A DNA stretch of 64,000 nucleotides from an uncultured Marvinbryantia sp. (GCA_934394985.1 CAKRRF010000009.1:8642-72641), one strand, 5' to 3'. Positions 8,956 to 17,527 are shown, counted from the stretch's first letter. Numbers and translations: made by a program. Notes: generated by a model from the letters alone, not told the origin.

Positions 8956-9029
8956 AGGGGAAGAGAATCCTGTCTGAGGCTGTATCAGATTGGAGACTGA
9001 CTCCCATCTGATGTCACTTCTCTTCCCCT
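8956..9029 (-). promoter_or_regulatory. Stem-loop between dctP and dctQ
   Basis: Outer arms AGGGGAAGAGA (8956-8966) and TCTCTTCCCCT (9019-9029) enclose a second hairpin with ATCAGAT/ATCTGAT arms. No long T run follows on the minus strand, so it fits an mRNA-stabilising or attenuating element better than a full terminator. Such an element would allow more binding protein than permease. Confidence 0.6.
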
Positions 9030-9070
9030 TTATCACTGATTCAAATTTCAGATATCAAACAATATCAGAA

Positions 9071-10078
9071 TTACTGCTGAAGATCCTGGATCTGCTGAAG
9101 TTCATCTTCCAGGCCTTCTGTGTACTGAGCCCATACAGGCTGGCAAGCTTCCTGAGCTGCTGCAAGGTCTTCTGCCGGTACGTCGATGATAGTAACGCCT
9201 TTTTCTTCCAGACCTTTTCTCAGTTCTGCTTCTTCCGCTTCGATCTGTTCTTTGTTCCATTCAGAAGCTTTCTTTCCAGCTTCTCTGAGGATTGCCTGAT
9301 CTTCTTCACTTAACTGATTCCATTTTGCTTCTGCCATAAGGATGATTCCAGGGCTGAATGTATGTCCATCAAGCAGGTAGTAAGGAGCTACTTCATAGAA
9401 TTTGTTGCTGTCATATCCTGGGTATCCGTTTTCTCCACCGTCAACGACGCCTGTCTGGATGGAGCTGTAAAGTTCGCTGTATGCGATAGGTGTAGGTTCT
9501 GCACCAAGAGCTGTCATGGTATCCATCATCAGAGTAGTCTCTGGTACACGGATCTTTTTGCCCTTCAGGTCAGCAATGCTGGAAATTTCCATAGAAGTAA
9601 ATGTATTACGTGCGCCTTCATCTGTGTATGTAATACCAACCATACCGGCACCTACTTCAACACCTTCGTCCATGAATGCCTGTCCGATTTCTTCGGAATC
9701 AAGTACTTTCCACATATTGTCACGGCTTGTGAAGATATATGGAAGACCGAACATGTTCAGTTTTCTGAAACCATAGTCAGACAGAGAGTTTGTATTTCCT
9801 CTGTAGAAGTCAACTGTTCCGCCACCCATCTGAAGAGCATTCAGACATTCAACTTCCTGTCCCAGTGTAGCTGCTGTGTAAACTTCGATCTCAATACGTC
9901 CTTCTGATAATTCATTTACGTATTCTGCAAACTTATAACCAACTCTGGCGTTGATGTTGTCATCACTGTTAAGTTCCGCATACTTAAATGTCATCTCCGG
10001 TTCTGCTGCCATTGCACTGATTGCACCCATGGATAAAAGTGTTCCAAATGCCAGTGCTGTAACTACTGCCTTTTTCAT
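9071..10078 (-). CDS. dctP: TRAP transporter solute-binding protein (DctP type)
   Basis: The 335-residue extracytoplasmic receptor captures the substrate and delivers it to DctQM. Residues 1-24 form a Sec signal peptide with an AMA-A type cleavage site. The DctP fold includes the conserved KKIRVPET segment, whose Arg (about residue 177) usually binds the substrate carboxylate, and the VVDGGENG stretch. No lipobox cysteine is present, which is unusual for a single-membrane bacterium that must keep the receptor at the cell. It is the first gene of the dctPQM operon, divergent from the gene at 10280. Confidence 0.93.
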   Translation of the reverse strand: MKKAVVTALAFGTLLSMGAISAMAAEPEMTFKYAELNSDDNINARVGYKFAEYVNELSEGRIEIEVYTAATLGQEVECLNALQMGGGTVDFYRGNTNSLSDYGFRKLNMFGLPYIFTSRDNMWKVLDSEEIGQAFMDEGVEVGAGMVGITYTDEGARNTFTSMEISSIADLKGKKIRVPETTLMMDTMTALGAEPTPIAYSELYSSIQTGVVDGGENGYPGYDSNKFYEVAPYYLLDGHTFSPGIILMAEAKWNQLSEEDQAILREAGKKASEWNKEQIEAEEAELRKGLEEKGVTIIDVPAEDLAAAQEACQPVWAQYTEGLEDELQQIQDLQQ

Positions 10079-10117
10079 TTCTCATACCTCACTTCTTCTT
10101 TTTTATTTTTTTATAAT

Positions 10118-10141
10118 AAAACAATATTATTATATTGTTTT
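10118..10141. promoter_or_regulatory. AT-rich palindrome in the dctP / 10280 divergent region
   Basis: Nine-base arms AAAACAATA (10118-10126) and TATTGTTTT (10133-10141) with a six-base centre lie 40 bases upstream of dctP and about 140 bases upstream of the plus-strand gene. It could be an operator. Low complexity makes chance a real alternative. Confidence 0.4.
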
Positions 10142-10279
10142 TTATCATATTTATTGATAAACTCCGCAGTTTTTTCTCTTTCTATTGTCTTTTTTGATAA
10201 AATATTTTTTCTTGTTTACCTTTTTTTTAACGTCTATTATAATAATGGAGATGTAAAAAAATACGTAAAGGAGAAAATT

Positions 10280-10804
10280 ATGAACGATATCAAAGTCACA
10301 TGTAACCTTACTGAAAAGCAATACCGTAACTATATGACCTTTCATGTACTTGGCAAGAAAAAGGATCTCTTACTCCATCTGTTCTGGTGCCTGTTGATCC
10401 TGGCATTCGGACTGGTCAATTTTCACATTAACGGTCCGATTCTTGGATGGGTATTTACGATTGCCTCTGTCTACCTTTTTGTCAGCCGCTACTTACGTTT
10501 CTTTATTAGCGTAAACCGCATCTCCGAACAGTACGGATTGTCCGACACACCAAAGTACTTTTACACGGTCGTATTTCAGCCGGCTTCTTTCCAGGTCAGA
10601 AGTCAGAAAGAAACTGCCCGTTATAACTGGGGCGACATTTTCCAGATCCACATTATGGAACAGAAAAACATGATCTACTTATATATGAATAAAGATACTG
10701 CATTTCTTCTTCCATATGAGGGTATTGAAAATGGTACGATTTCTTCTCTGAAGGATCTTTTTTCCGGAAAACTTCCGGCAGAGAAAATTACCATTCATTC
10801 CTGA
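10280..10804 (+). CDS. YcxB-like small membrane protein
   Basis: A 174-residue protein with two adjacent membrane helices (about residues 31-72) and a C-terminal domain (about 95-165) resembling the YcxB-like domain, with the pattern of alternating hydrophobic strands around YNWGDIFQIHIMEQKNMIYLY. Function is unknown. The ATG at 10280 is chosen because AAAGGAG precedes it by seven bases; the open frame continues upstream to 10154 without a ribosome binding site. It is divergent from dctP, transcribed alone, and ends in a clear plus-strand terminator. Confidence 0.75.
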   Translation: MNDIKVTCNLTEKQYRNYMTFHVLGKKKDLLLHLFWCLLILAFGLVNFHINGPILGWVFTIASVYLFVSRYLRFFISVNRISEQYGLSDTPKYFYTVVFQPASFQVRSQKETARYNWGDIFQIHIMEQKNMIYLYMNKDTAFLLPYEGIENGTISSLKDLFSGKLPAEKITIHS

Positions 10805-10830
10805 CTATCATCTGAATTTTTATCACAGGC

Positions 10831-10857
10831 GGGGCTTCATCAGCCCCTCCTTTTTTG
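10831..10857 (+). terminator. Intrinsic terminator of the YcxB-like gene
   Basis: GGGGCT (10831-10836), five-base loop, AGCCCC (10842-10847), then a T run to 10856. It stands in the convergent gap before the minus-strand gene ending at 10873. Confidence 0.85.
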
Positions 10858-10872
10858 TTCATGCTAATACTG

Positions 10873-11934
10873 TTATTTGTCTGCAACTTCCTTTGCAACC
10901 GTCTGGCACGCTTTCAGGAAATAACGAATCTGTTCATCCGCTACATTGGAATCCAGTCCTACGCAGGAAATAGATACCTGTCCTGCAGGGTTCATGCCGC
11001 CTGCGATCAGATCTCTGACTTCTGTCATTACTTCGTCTTCGCTTGCTTTACCCAGTCTTACCGGACTGTATCTTGCATTCAGGAACACATCCGGAAGTAC
11101 TTCACGTACTCTGCGAATATCAGAAAATGCTCCCACTTCTGCAAACTTCAGATTTGGCACTTTACGGTAGCCTTCTACTACATGCTCCATGGTCTTTCCA
11201 CAATGGTGGATACCAAAATTCGGGAATGCCTTTGCCAGCTGTGTATCATAATCCAGAAGGAATTCTTCATAGATCTGATTGGATACCATTTCTACGGAGC
11301 AGTTACTGGTCAGATAATTACCTGGAGCCACCTGCTGTACAATGGCTGTTACACCACCTGAGATATCCTTGGAAAGACTGTAAAAACGTTTTCCGATCTC
11401 GATGGACATATCTGTAATCTTCTGCATCAGCTCACGAACTTCGTCCGGTGCGCTGTAGTAAGCAACCATAACATCCTGTCCCATGATATCCATGGCGATA
11501 TTCTGGATTCCCATCAGGTTGACATGAGATTCTACTCTTCCGTATTTCTCCAACAGATAATCAATCTGCTTCTGTGTTCTCTGCCATACCGGGTTCTTAT
11601 CCAGATCCGGTTTCTGAATCTGTTCGATTTCATCTTCATCCAGATTCATGCAGACAACCTGTGGGGAATTATCTTCTTCGTATTTGATCTCACATCCCAT
11701 CAGTTCGGAATACAGATAACCAGCTGCCAGGAAATTCGTTCCAAGAAGCGGTCTCTTTACCGGTTCTTTTTCTCCCAATCCGAACTCTCCGAAATGTTCG
11801 TATAATGCTTTCTTCATCTTCAGATCCGCTTCCATACGGTATTCAGGATCATCAAAAAATTCCTGTGTAAAATCCACCCCGGCATATTTGTGCCACCATG
11901 ATGGATGAAAGGTAATATCATATTTTAAATTCAT
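10873..11934 (-). CDS. URO-D/MtaA-family protein, zinc methyltransferase-like (copy 1)
   Basis: A 353-residue member of the uroporphyrinogen decarboxylase superfamily. It carries the zinc-binding pattern of the methylcobamide:thiol methyltransferases (MtaA/MtbA): His-x-Cys at residues 243-245 (GIHHCGK) and a C-terminal Cys near residue 324 (SISCVG). True heme-pathway decarboxylases lack this triad, so a methyl-transfer role is more likely; the substrate is unknown. The ATG at 11934 has GAGGGAGAAG in front. It follows, 14 bases downstream, a second distantly related URO-D-family gene, forming a two-gene operon controlled by a palindromic site at 13138-13153. No corrinoid protein gene is present in the window. 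Confidence 0.8.
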   Translation of the reverse strand: MNLKYDITFHPSWWHKYAGVDFTQEFFDDPEYRMEADLKMKKALYEHFGEFGLGEKEPVKRPLLGTNFLAAGYLYSELMGCEIKYEEDNSPQVVCMNLDEDEIEQIQKPDLDKNPVWQRTQKQIDYLLEKYGRVESHVNLMGIQNIAMDIMGQDVMVAYYSAPDEVRELMQKITDMSIEIGKRFYSLSKDISGGVTAIVQQVAPGNYLTSNCSVEMVSNQIYEEFLLDYDTQLAKAFPNFGIHHCGKTMEHVVEGYRKVPNLKFAEVGAFSDIRRVREVLPDVFLNARYSPVRLGKASEDEVMTEVRDLIAGGMNPAGQVSISCVGLDSNVADEQIRYFLKACQTVAKEVADK

Positions 11935-11948
11935 AATTCTTCTCCCTC

Positions 11949-13085
11949 TCAATCTTTCTCTGCCATCTCGTGAAGCATGTTGTAAAGTTTTTCCTGTTCT
12001 TCCGGTGTCTTGCAGTAAGTAACCGCGATCATCTTCTGGTTTGGTCTCCAGATCTTCTTCAGTGCTTCGAAGCTGTGTTCACAGTCTCCTACTGCACGGC
12101 AGTTCAGAATGATTCCGCTGCCTGCGAAGCCATCTCCGAAAAGTTCCGGACGGTTTGGTGAAGGGTCTGTCTCAATGGTAAATGCACCGTCTGCCATAAA
12201 GATGTTACGATAGCTCTTAACCATCTCAATCTTCTTTTCCCAGATTCCGCAGGAATGATATACCATTCCGCCAAATTCATCACCGATGCGTTCGTCAGCC
12301 GGCATAAACAGATCTTCGTAATCATCTGCCTGAATCATGATAGAAGCATCATCACTTAATCCTACCCCTTTGAATACACGGCTGCTTGCAAATCCATGTC
12401 CCGGACTTGCCAGCGCATCCCCAATGATATCTCTCTGCTTTTTCAGGAAATCAATCAGTAGGGTAGCTGTCAGTTCTGCTGCCTGCTTTGTCTCATCCGG
12501 AGAATCAAACACCTCCATAAACAGGTCATTCATCGGAAGCAGATAAGTCAGCATGTTCATTGGAGACTGTATATCACAGAAAGATACCGGCACTTTTCCC
12601 TTTGTCTGATCCATGAAATACTCTACCATCTCCAGAATCTGTTTTCCTTCTTTGGTCTGATCAATCGGAACAAAATCAGAATCCAGAATTTCCTGCATGC
12701 TGCTGAATTTTGCTTTTACATGAGGTGCCTGTTCCGGCGTCCATTCATACTCTGCCCCAAAGCAGGATGCGATGTAACCGATGCCATACCATGGCTCCAG
12801 GAAATTTGCCACATCTGCTTTATATTTCATACTCTCTTTCAGTGCTCCCAGCTGCAGTGCCAGAGATTCTTTGTAGTCTTTACATTTGTCATAGAATACG
12901 CCATTTGCACGTACCCGGCGGTATACCTGAAGTCCGCTGGACGCTTCTACAAACTTCTTATTGCCTTCCAGAAGTCCCGCTTCATATTCCTGATAAGCAT
13001 CCAGATCAAAATCTTCTGGTTTCACAGGCGCCACTTCCGTTCCCTGGGAATCTCTCAGGGTGGTGTCAAACTTTACTTCTTCCAT
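11949..13085 (-). CDS. URO-D/MtaA-family protein, zinc methyltransferase-like (copy 2)
   Basis: A 378-residue URO-D superfamily protein, clearly divergent from its neighbour at 10873. It also keeps a zinc-type His-x-Cys (residues 277-279, YHSCG) and a later Cys (about 329, LNCRAVG), like corrinoid-linked methyltransferases. It is the first gene of the pair, with ATG 13085 preceded by GGAGGAGAA. Its promoter region contains ATGTAAACGCTTACAT, which resembles the operators at uxaC and eda. A role in removing methyl groups from a methylated sugar acid would fit both the family and the regulation, but that is inference; no partner corrinoid protein is seen here. Confidence 0.8.
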   Translation of the reverse strand: MEEVKFDTTLRDSQGTEVAPVKPEDFDLDAYQEYEAGLLEGNKKFVEASSGLQVYRRVRANGVFYDKCKDYKESLALQLGALKESMKYKADVANFLEPWYGIGYIASCFGAEYEWTPEQAPHVKAKFSSMQEILDSDFVPIDQTKEGKQILEMVEYFMDQTKGKVPVSFCDIQSPMNMLTYLLPMNDLFMEVFDSPDETKQAAELTATLLIDFLKKQRDIIGDALASPGHGFASSRVFKGVGLSDDASIMIQADDYEDLFMPADERIGDEFGGMVYHSCGIWEKKIEMVKSYRNIFMADGAFTIETDPSPNRPELFGDGFAGSGIILNCRAVGDCEHSFEALKKIWRPNQKMIAVTYCKTPEEQEKLYNMLHEMAEKD

Positions 13086-13132
13086 TTTCTCCTCCTCTGA
13101 TCCATAACCGGATCTGCGGGATTTTCCCGCTC

Positions 13133-13153
13133 ATTATATGTAAACGCTTACAT
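13133..13153 (-). promoter_or_regulatory. Promoter -10 and LacI/CcpA-type operator of the URO-D pair
   Basis: On the minus strand a consensus TATAAT (13133-13138) directly follows the palindromic site ATGTAAGCGTTTACAT (13138-13153). The site matches the cre consensus fully and shares its ATGTAA/TTACAT arms with the uxaC and eda operators. No good -35 element is visible. Just downstream in the leader is a small hairpin GCGGGA/TCCCGC. Confidence 0.7.
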
Positions 13154-13192
13154 TCTCATGAGTAGTTATCCTACTCTGTAAATCGTTTTTTA

Positions 13193-14272
13193 TCACATGA
13201 ACAAATTTATTGCACTGTCCCAGCTCTTTTCAAATATCGGGATACTGCTCTGGAATACAATTTCACTTCCCACATTGATCAGAGCTGACGCAGGTCTGGT
13301 TCCTTTTAACAGATATTCCACCAGAGCCTTCGCCGCCAGATAAGTCTGAGCGTATGGATTCTTTATAGCAAGATTGGTAAATACCCCTCGCTTCAGAAAG
13401 TCCATATTCTCCTGGAAAAGGTCACTGCCAACTGCCGCCAGCGTACCTGCCCTGCCGCTTTCTTCCAGTGCCTGTCCAAGTAATACACTGCCTCGTGCAT
13501 AAACACTGAAACATCCTCCGATATCTTTTTCATTTTTCAGAAAACGAAGGAGTCGTTCATAGCGCTCCTCTGTCTCGTTCTCTCTGTTCTGTATTTTGTA
13601 AATGTGTCTTACAGATCCTTTTTCTCTTAAATAACTTTCAAAACCTTCCACAATCCGATAATGGGATGGCCACATGCTGTCTCCGGCCATAATCAAAAAG
13701 GCCTGATCTTCTCCAACTCTGGGCATCAGAAGTTCTGCAAGCGTCCTGCCAATTACTTCATAATTAGGCTGTACACAGCAAAGTCTTCCGGTATCCGGTC
13801 TGTCATCGCCAATCAATGCTACCGGAATTCCCTTATCTGTAAAATGCTTTACCGAAATTCTTTTTTTCAGATCCATATATCCGGACGTAAGTAGTCCATC
13901 CGCTTCATAGCTGTCAATCAGGCCGGTCAGTTCCTCTGTTGACTCCTCATCATATGGAAGCTCCTGCAGTTCGATCTTAAAATCCCGCATGGCATCCATA
14001 CACTCCCTGACACCTTTCCAGACACTGTTATAATAATACTGGTTTCCATTCACAGGTTCCGGAAATGCAGCTATCACACGATAGGTCTTTCTGTTCAAAG
14101 ATGCTGCGACTTTATTAGGTTCATATCCCATCCGCTTTGCAGTATCTAAGATCTGCTGCCGTGCCGCATCTCCCACTCCCGGTTTCCCATTCAGCGCACA
14201 GTGTATGGTCGCTATGGAGTAACCAGACTCTCTTGCCACATCCTTTATCGTCACTCTTTTTTCACTATTCAT
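13193..14272 (-). CDS. LacI-family transcriptional regulator
   Basis: A 359-residue repressor. The N-terminal helix-turn-helix VTIKDVARESGYSIATIHCALNG is followed by the hinge and a periplasmic-binding-protein-like effector domain to the C-terminus. The ATG at 14272 has GAGG five to six bases upstream; a GTG two codons earlier is less well placed. A perfect 20-base palindrome just upstream (14291-14310) suggests autoregulation. It lies 107 bases upstream of the URO-D pair in the same direction and may control it, although its own operator (CCAAAACGTTTTGG core) differs from the one in front of that pair. The effector is unknown. Confidence 0.92.
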   Translation of the reverse strand: MNSEKRVTIKDVARESGYSIATIHCALNGKPGVGDAARQQILDTAKRMGYEPNKVAASLNRKTYRVIAAFPEPVNGNQYYYNSVWKGVRECMDAMRDFKIELQELPYDEESTEELTGLIDSYEADGLLTSGYMDLKKRISVKHFTDKGIPVALIGDDRPDTGRLCCVQPNYEVIGRTLAELLMPRVGEDQAFLIMAGDSMWPSHYRIVEGFESYLREKGSVRHIYKIQNRENETEERYERLLRFLKNEKDIGGCFSVYARGSVLLGQALEESGRAGTLAAVGSDLFQENMDFLKRGVFTNLAIKNPYAQTYLAAKALVEYLLKGTRPASALINVGSEIVFQSSIPIFEKSWDSAINLFM

Positions 14273-14290
14273 AAACACCTCAGTAACATG

Positions 14291-14310
14291 TTACCAAAAC
14301 GTTTTGGTAA
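14291..14310. promoter_or_regulatory. LacI autoregulatory operator
   Basis: TTACCAAAACGTTTTGGTAA is a perfect 20-base palindrome with the central CG typical of LacI-family operators, ending 18 bases upstream of the regulator's start codon. A second related site, CCGAAACGTTTTGG, lies at 14425-14438. The pair could be bridged by a tetramer. Confidence 0.75.
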
Positions 14311-14424
14311 TTTTAGTTTACGTCTTTTCCTATTTTTTGTCAATTACATTCGTATAAACTGACTAATTTTTGTGTATTTTACACATTTTTATTATCTATT
14401 TTTTATGCACTTGTAATATGAATC

Positions 14425-14438
14425 CCGAAACGTTTTGG
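14425..14438. promoter_or_regulatory. Second LacI-type operator
   Basis: CCGAAACGTTTTGG has one mismatch from the palindromic core of the site at 14291-14310 and lies about 130 bases further upstream of the LacI gene. Confidence 0.55.
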
Positions 14439-14491
14439 TTGTTTCCTTTTTACATAACATTTTCATTTCAGAAAACATATCCGTCTATTAT

Positions 14492-14535
14492 ACAAAAAAC
14501 AGGATTATACCCGAAGGTACAATCCTGCTTTTTGT
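14492..14535 (-). terminator. Terminator after the MarR-family gene
   Basis: Arms ACAAAAA(A)CAGGATT (from 14492) and AATCCTGCTTTTTGT (to 14535) form a long hairpin with T-rich flanks on both strands. On the minus strand it follows the MarR-family gene by 25 bases. Confidence 0.75.
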
Positions 14536-14559
14536 TACCTGTATAGAATTCTATGCATT

Positions 14560-15012
14560 CTATCGTGTCTCTTCACTCTTCAGCTGATCGATCTCTTTCA
14601 TTACATTGGCATCACATTTTTCAAAAAAGTTATATACTGCGTCCTTTTCTTCTTCCGTAATACCTTTCAGAATCTTTGCCAGACAACTCTCATACAACTG
14701 CCACAGTTCTCCTGCGATCGGTCTGGATTTTTCTGTCAGCGCCAGACGATGAATCTTTTTGTTCTTTTCATCCATCCGGATACTGACATATCCTTTTCTC
14801 TCAAGCATGCGAATTCCATTTGATACATTAGATTTTGCAATTCCTCGCATCTTACAGATATCCCGTGCTGTATTGTACACGCTGTCATCTCTCAAGAAAA
14901 GTAAGATCTGTATCTCTGTTTCTGTCAGATGATGCATTTCCCCATACCGTGCATAGACCAGATGAAATAACTCTTTGAAATGCATACTCCAGAAAACACT
15001 TTTCCCAGGCAT
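14560..15012 (-). CDS. MarR-family transcriptional regulator
   Basis: A 150-residue winged-helix regulator. The LTETEIQILLFLRDD helix, the DNA-recognition region around residues 55-75 (RGIAKSNVSNGIRMLERKGY) and the wing with RMDEKNKKIHRLALTEKS are characteristic of MarR proteins. The ATG at 15012 follows a GGGGGG sequence at good spacing. It lies 94 bases downstream of a GH13 glycosidase on the same strand and could belong to that unit, or act on genes elsewhere. The ligand cannot be told from the sequence. Confidence 0.85.
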   Translation of the reverse strand: MPGKSVFWSMHFKELFHLVYARYGEMHHLTETEIQILLFLRDDSVYNTARDICKMRGIAKSNVSNGIRMLERKGYVSIRMDEKNKKIHRLALTEKSRPIAGELWQLYESCLAKILKGITEEEKDAVYNFFEKCDANVMKEIDQLKSEETR

Positions 15013-15106
15013 ATCTGTCCCCCCTTTTCAATTGTCAATCGTACATTTTTTAACAAATAAAATTATAACAAACCCTGTCTGTCTGTGTCAAATATAATCT
15101 ACGATA

Positions 15107-17302
15107 TCAGGTATATTCTTTCCAGGCTGTATAAACGTTTTCCTCACTGCCGTTTTCTTCTTCCGGAAGTGCGGCATCCTCGCTTCTACGCAATGCACGA
15201 AGCACAATCGCAGAGTTTGGCGGTAACGTCAGTGTCACGTCATATCGCTGCATCTGATACACAACCGCATCCGTATGATATCCGTCCCGATCCGTCATCA
15301 TCAGCTGAATCAGATTATCATCTGTGGTAATCCCCATATCGCGCACCCGAATCGTGCGTTCCATGGTATCTCTTCCCGCATTAAATACTACCAGCACCTG
15401 ATCCTGTTCGGTAAATCGCCCATACGCAAGGAAATTATAATCCGCCTGAAGTATCATCACAGAGCCTCTCATAATAGCCGGACAGGCTTTATGAATCCTG
15501 ATCATCTGTTTATGGAAATTGATCAGGTCATGATCCTCATGTCCCCATGGATAAGTTCTCCGATTATCCGGATCGGTAAATCCACAGACTCCTGCTTCAT
15601 CACCATAATAAATCGTCGGTGCTCCCGGCCAGGTAAACTGCATCACTACCGCACTTCGCAGCACAGATTTGTCCACGTTCTGAGATGCCGCATCATAGCC
15701 CAGTTGAGCCACACGTCCTACTTTGTGATTCGTTCTGGTCAGGAATCTGGAATGATCATGATTGGACAATTCATTCATCGCCGTCTCCAGCGATGGTGCC
15801 TGAAAGCTGTTCATATAATGATTCATTGCCCAGCGAAAATGCAGTCCATTCCCCAGCATATCTTCCCGGTACTGATCACTGTGTTTTTCCATACCGGTAA
15901 AAAACCAGGTCAGTGGCTCCATAAATGCATCATAATTCATAACCGTATCCCACTGATCTCCCTGCAGCCAGGATTTCGGATCTCCATAATGTTCTGCCAG
16001 GATCAGTGCATCTGGATTCGCTTCTTTCACTACATCCCGGAATTCTTTCCAGAACTGATGATTGTATTCATTGGAAAAGCCAAGGTCGGCAGCCACATCC
16101 AGTCTCCATCCATCCACATTATATGGTGGGGAAACCCATTTTCTTGCTACATGCAGAATGTAGTCATGTAATTCCCGGGAATTTTCATAAGCAAGCTTTG
16201 GTAGCGTATCATGCCCCCACCATCCATCATAATTCGGATTGTACGGCCATGCATCCTGATTATTAAACTTAAAGAAATTCCGGTATGGGCTGTCTGCAGA
16301 AATATATGCTCCTTTTTCATATCCCGGCGCATGTTCATAAATACGTTCCCGATCCAGCCACTTATTGAAAGAACCGCAGTGATTGAACACACCGTCCAAA
16401 ATAATCCTCATTCCTCTGCGATGAACTTCCTCCACAAATTCTGCAAAGAACTGATTGCTGGCTTCCAGATTTTCCTTATCCGTCACACGACAGATGTACT
16501 TACTCGCATGTGCATTTTCCTGATCGCCCGGTGCCAGCACTTCTCCGCCGTCTTTTACAATTTTCCCATAATGTGGATCCACGTAATCATAATCCTGGAT
16601 ATCATACTTGTGATTCGACGGTGAAACAAAAATCGGATTGAAATATATAACATCCACTCCCAGATCCTGCAGATAGTCCAGTTTGTCCCAGACTCCCTGG
16701 ATATCGCCACCATAAAACTCACGAATTCCCATATATGCAGGACATTTGTTCCAGTCTGTCACTTTCACCGTAGTATCTCCTATATAGAAATACTCCCGAT
16801 CTTCCACATCATTGGTCGGATCTCCATTGTAAAATCGATCCACAAAAATCTGGTACATGACAGCTCCCCTGGCCCATTCCGGCACTTTAAAGCCAGGCGT
16901 AATGGTAAAACAGCAGTCCTGGCGGATCTCTTTGCTGATTCCGCACTTGTCATAATAGCAGGTCAGCCTGCCTGCTCTGACCTGAAACCAATAGTGCAGC
17001 GGACGAATCCCCAGCGGAATCTCTGCGCGATAGTAATCAAAATTCTTATCATCATAGTCATATTCCATGACCACCATTTCCCTGTCATAACACAGGTAAA
17101 CCGCATCCACATTATCCTTTTTGGTGCGAAAACGAATCGTTACGGTATCTCCCGCTTCCGGCTGAGACGGAGTCACATAATTTTCTGTCTCATCACTGAA
17201 TAATGCACCAGGCCGGAAAATCGGCCGCATGCCCAGAATATAATATTGCATCTTAATCAGTAATTCAATTTTTTCCCATTCCAATGTTTTTACCTCTATC
17301 AC
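15107..17302 (-). CDS. GH13 alpha-glycosidase (neopullulanase/cyclomaltodextrinase-like)
   Basis: A cytoplasmic glycoside hydrolase of family 13, up to 731 residues. An N-terminal beta-sandwich of the CBM34 kind (about 25-130) precedes the catalytic barrel. Catalytic residues are visible: nucleophile Asp near 402 (DGWRLDVAAD), acid/base Glu near 437 (LILAEHYG) and Asp near 516 (NELSNHDHSR), plus the VFNHCG region I. No signal peptide is present, so it should act on imported malto-oligosaccharides, pullulan fragments or cyclodextrins. The start is uncertain: GTG 17302 gives the longest frame, TTG 17284 follows a GAGG sequence, and the first ATG is at 17251. Confidence 0.87.
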   Translation of the reverse strand: MIEVKTLEWEKIELLIKMQYYILGMRPIFRPGALFSDETENYVTPSQPEAGDTVTIRFRTKKDNVDAVYLCYDREMVVMEYDYDDKNFDYYRAEIPLGIRPLHYWFQVRAGRLTCYYDKCGISKEIRQDCCFTITPGFKVPEWARGAVMYQIFVDRFYNGDPTNDVEDREYFYIGDTTVKVTDWNKCPAYMGIREFYGGDIQGVWDKLDYLQDLGVDVIYFNPIFVSPSNHKYDIQDYDYVDPHYGKIVKDGGEVLAPGDQENAHASKYICRVTDKENLEASNQFFAEFVEEVHRRGMRIILDGVFNHCGSFNKWLDRERIYEHAPGYEKGAYISADSPYRNFFKFNNQDAWPYNPNYDGWWGHDTLPKLAYENSRELHDYILHVARKWVSPPYNVDGWRLDVAADLGFSNEYNHQFWKEFRDVVKEANPDALILAEHYGDPKSWLQGDQWDTVMNYDAFMEPLTWFFTGMEKHSDQYREDMLGNGLHFRWAMNHYMNSFQAPSLETAMNELSNHDHSRFLTRTNHKVGRVAQLGYDAASQNVDKSVLRSAVVMQFTWPGAPTIYYGDEAGVCGFTDPDNRRTYPWGHEDHDLINFHKQMIRIHKACPAIMRGSVMILQADYNFLAYGRFTEQDQVLVVFNAGRDTMERTIRVRDMGITTDDNLIQLMMTDRDGYHTDAVVYQMQRYDVTLTLPPNSAIVLRALRRSEDAALPEEENGSEENVYTAWKEYT

Positions 17303-17371
17303 TTTACAGTCATACTATTTTTATGATACCACATATCTCTCGCCACTTACAAGAATATATTTCTGTAACGT

Positions 17372-17399
17372 AAAAAGGACAGCCGACGCTGTCCTTTTT
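17372..17399 (-). terminator. Bidirectional-looking terminator after ftsH
   Basis: AAAAAGGACAGC (17372-17383), CGAC loop, GCTGTCCTTTTT (17388-17399): a perfect 12-base stem with A/T runs on both sides. It serves the ftsH transcript on the minus strand. Confidence 0.9.
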
Positions 17400-17527
17400 A
17401 GAGAAGGTATTTCTTCTTATGGGTGTTGCAAAAACTATATAATGTATTGGGGGGTTTTTACGATATTTAATATAGCATACCTTTTCAAATCTGTGTGCAC
17501 AAACTTCACAAAAAATCAATTTTGTTT

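Noticed and set aside
10151..10345. A minus-strand frame overlapping the start of the plus-strand YcxB-like gene.
   Set aside because: It runs through the divergent promoter region and opposite the well-supported gene; composition is AT-driven.
13101..13132. Sequence CCATAACCGGAT upstream of the URO-D genes as a fourth copy of the modular repeat.
   Set aside because: Similarity is limited to a few bases and lacks the GATTCGGT end and hairpin modules.
17310..17519. A 69-codon minus-strand frame between ftsH and the glycosidase gene.
   Set aside because: It spans the ftsH terminator, has no good ribosome binding site and no protein-like composition.
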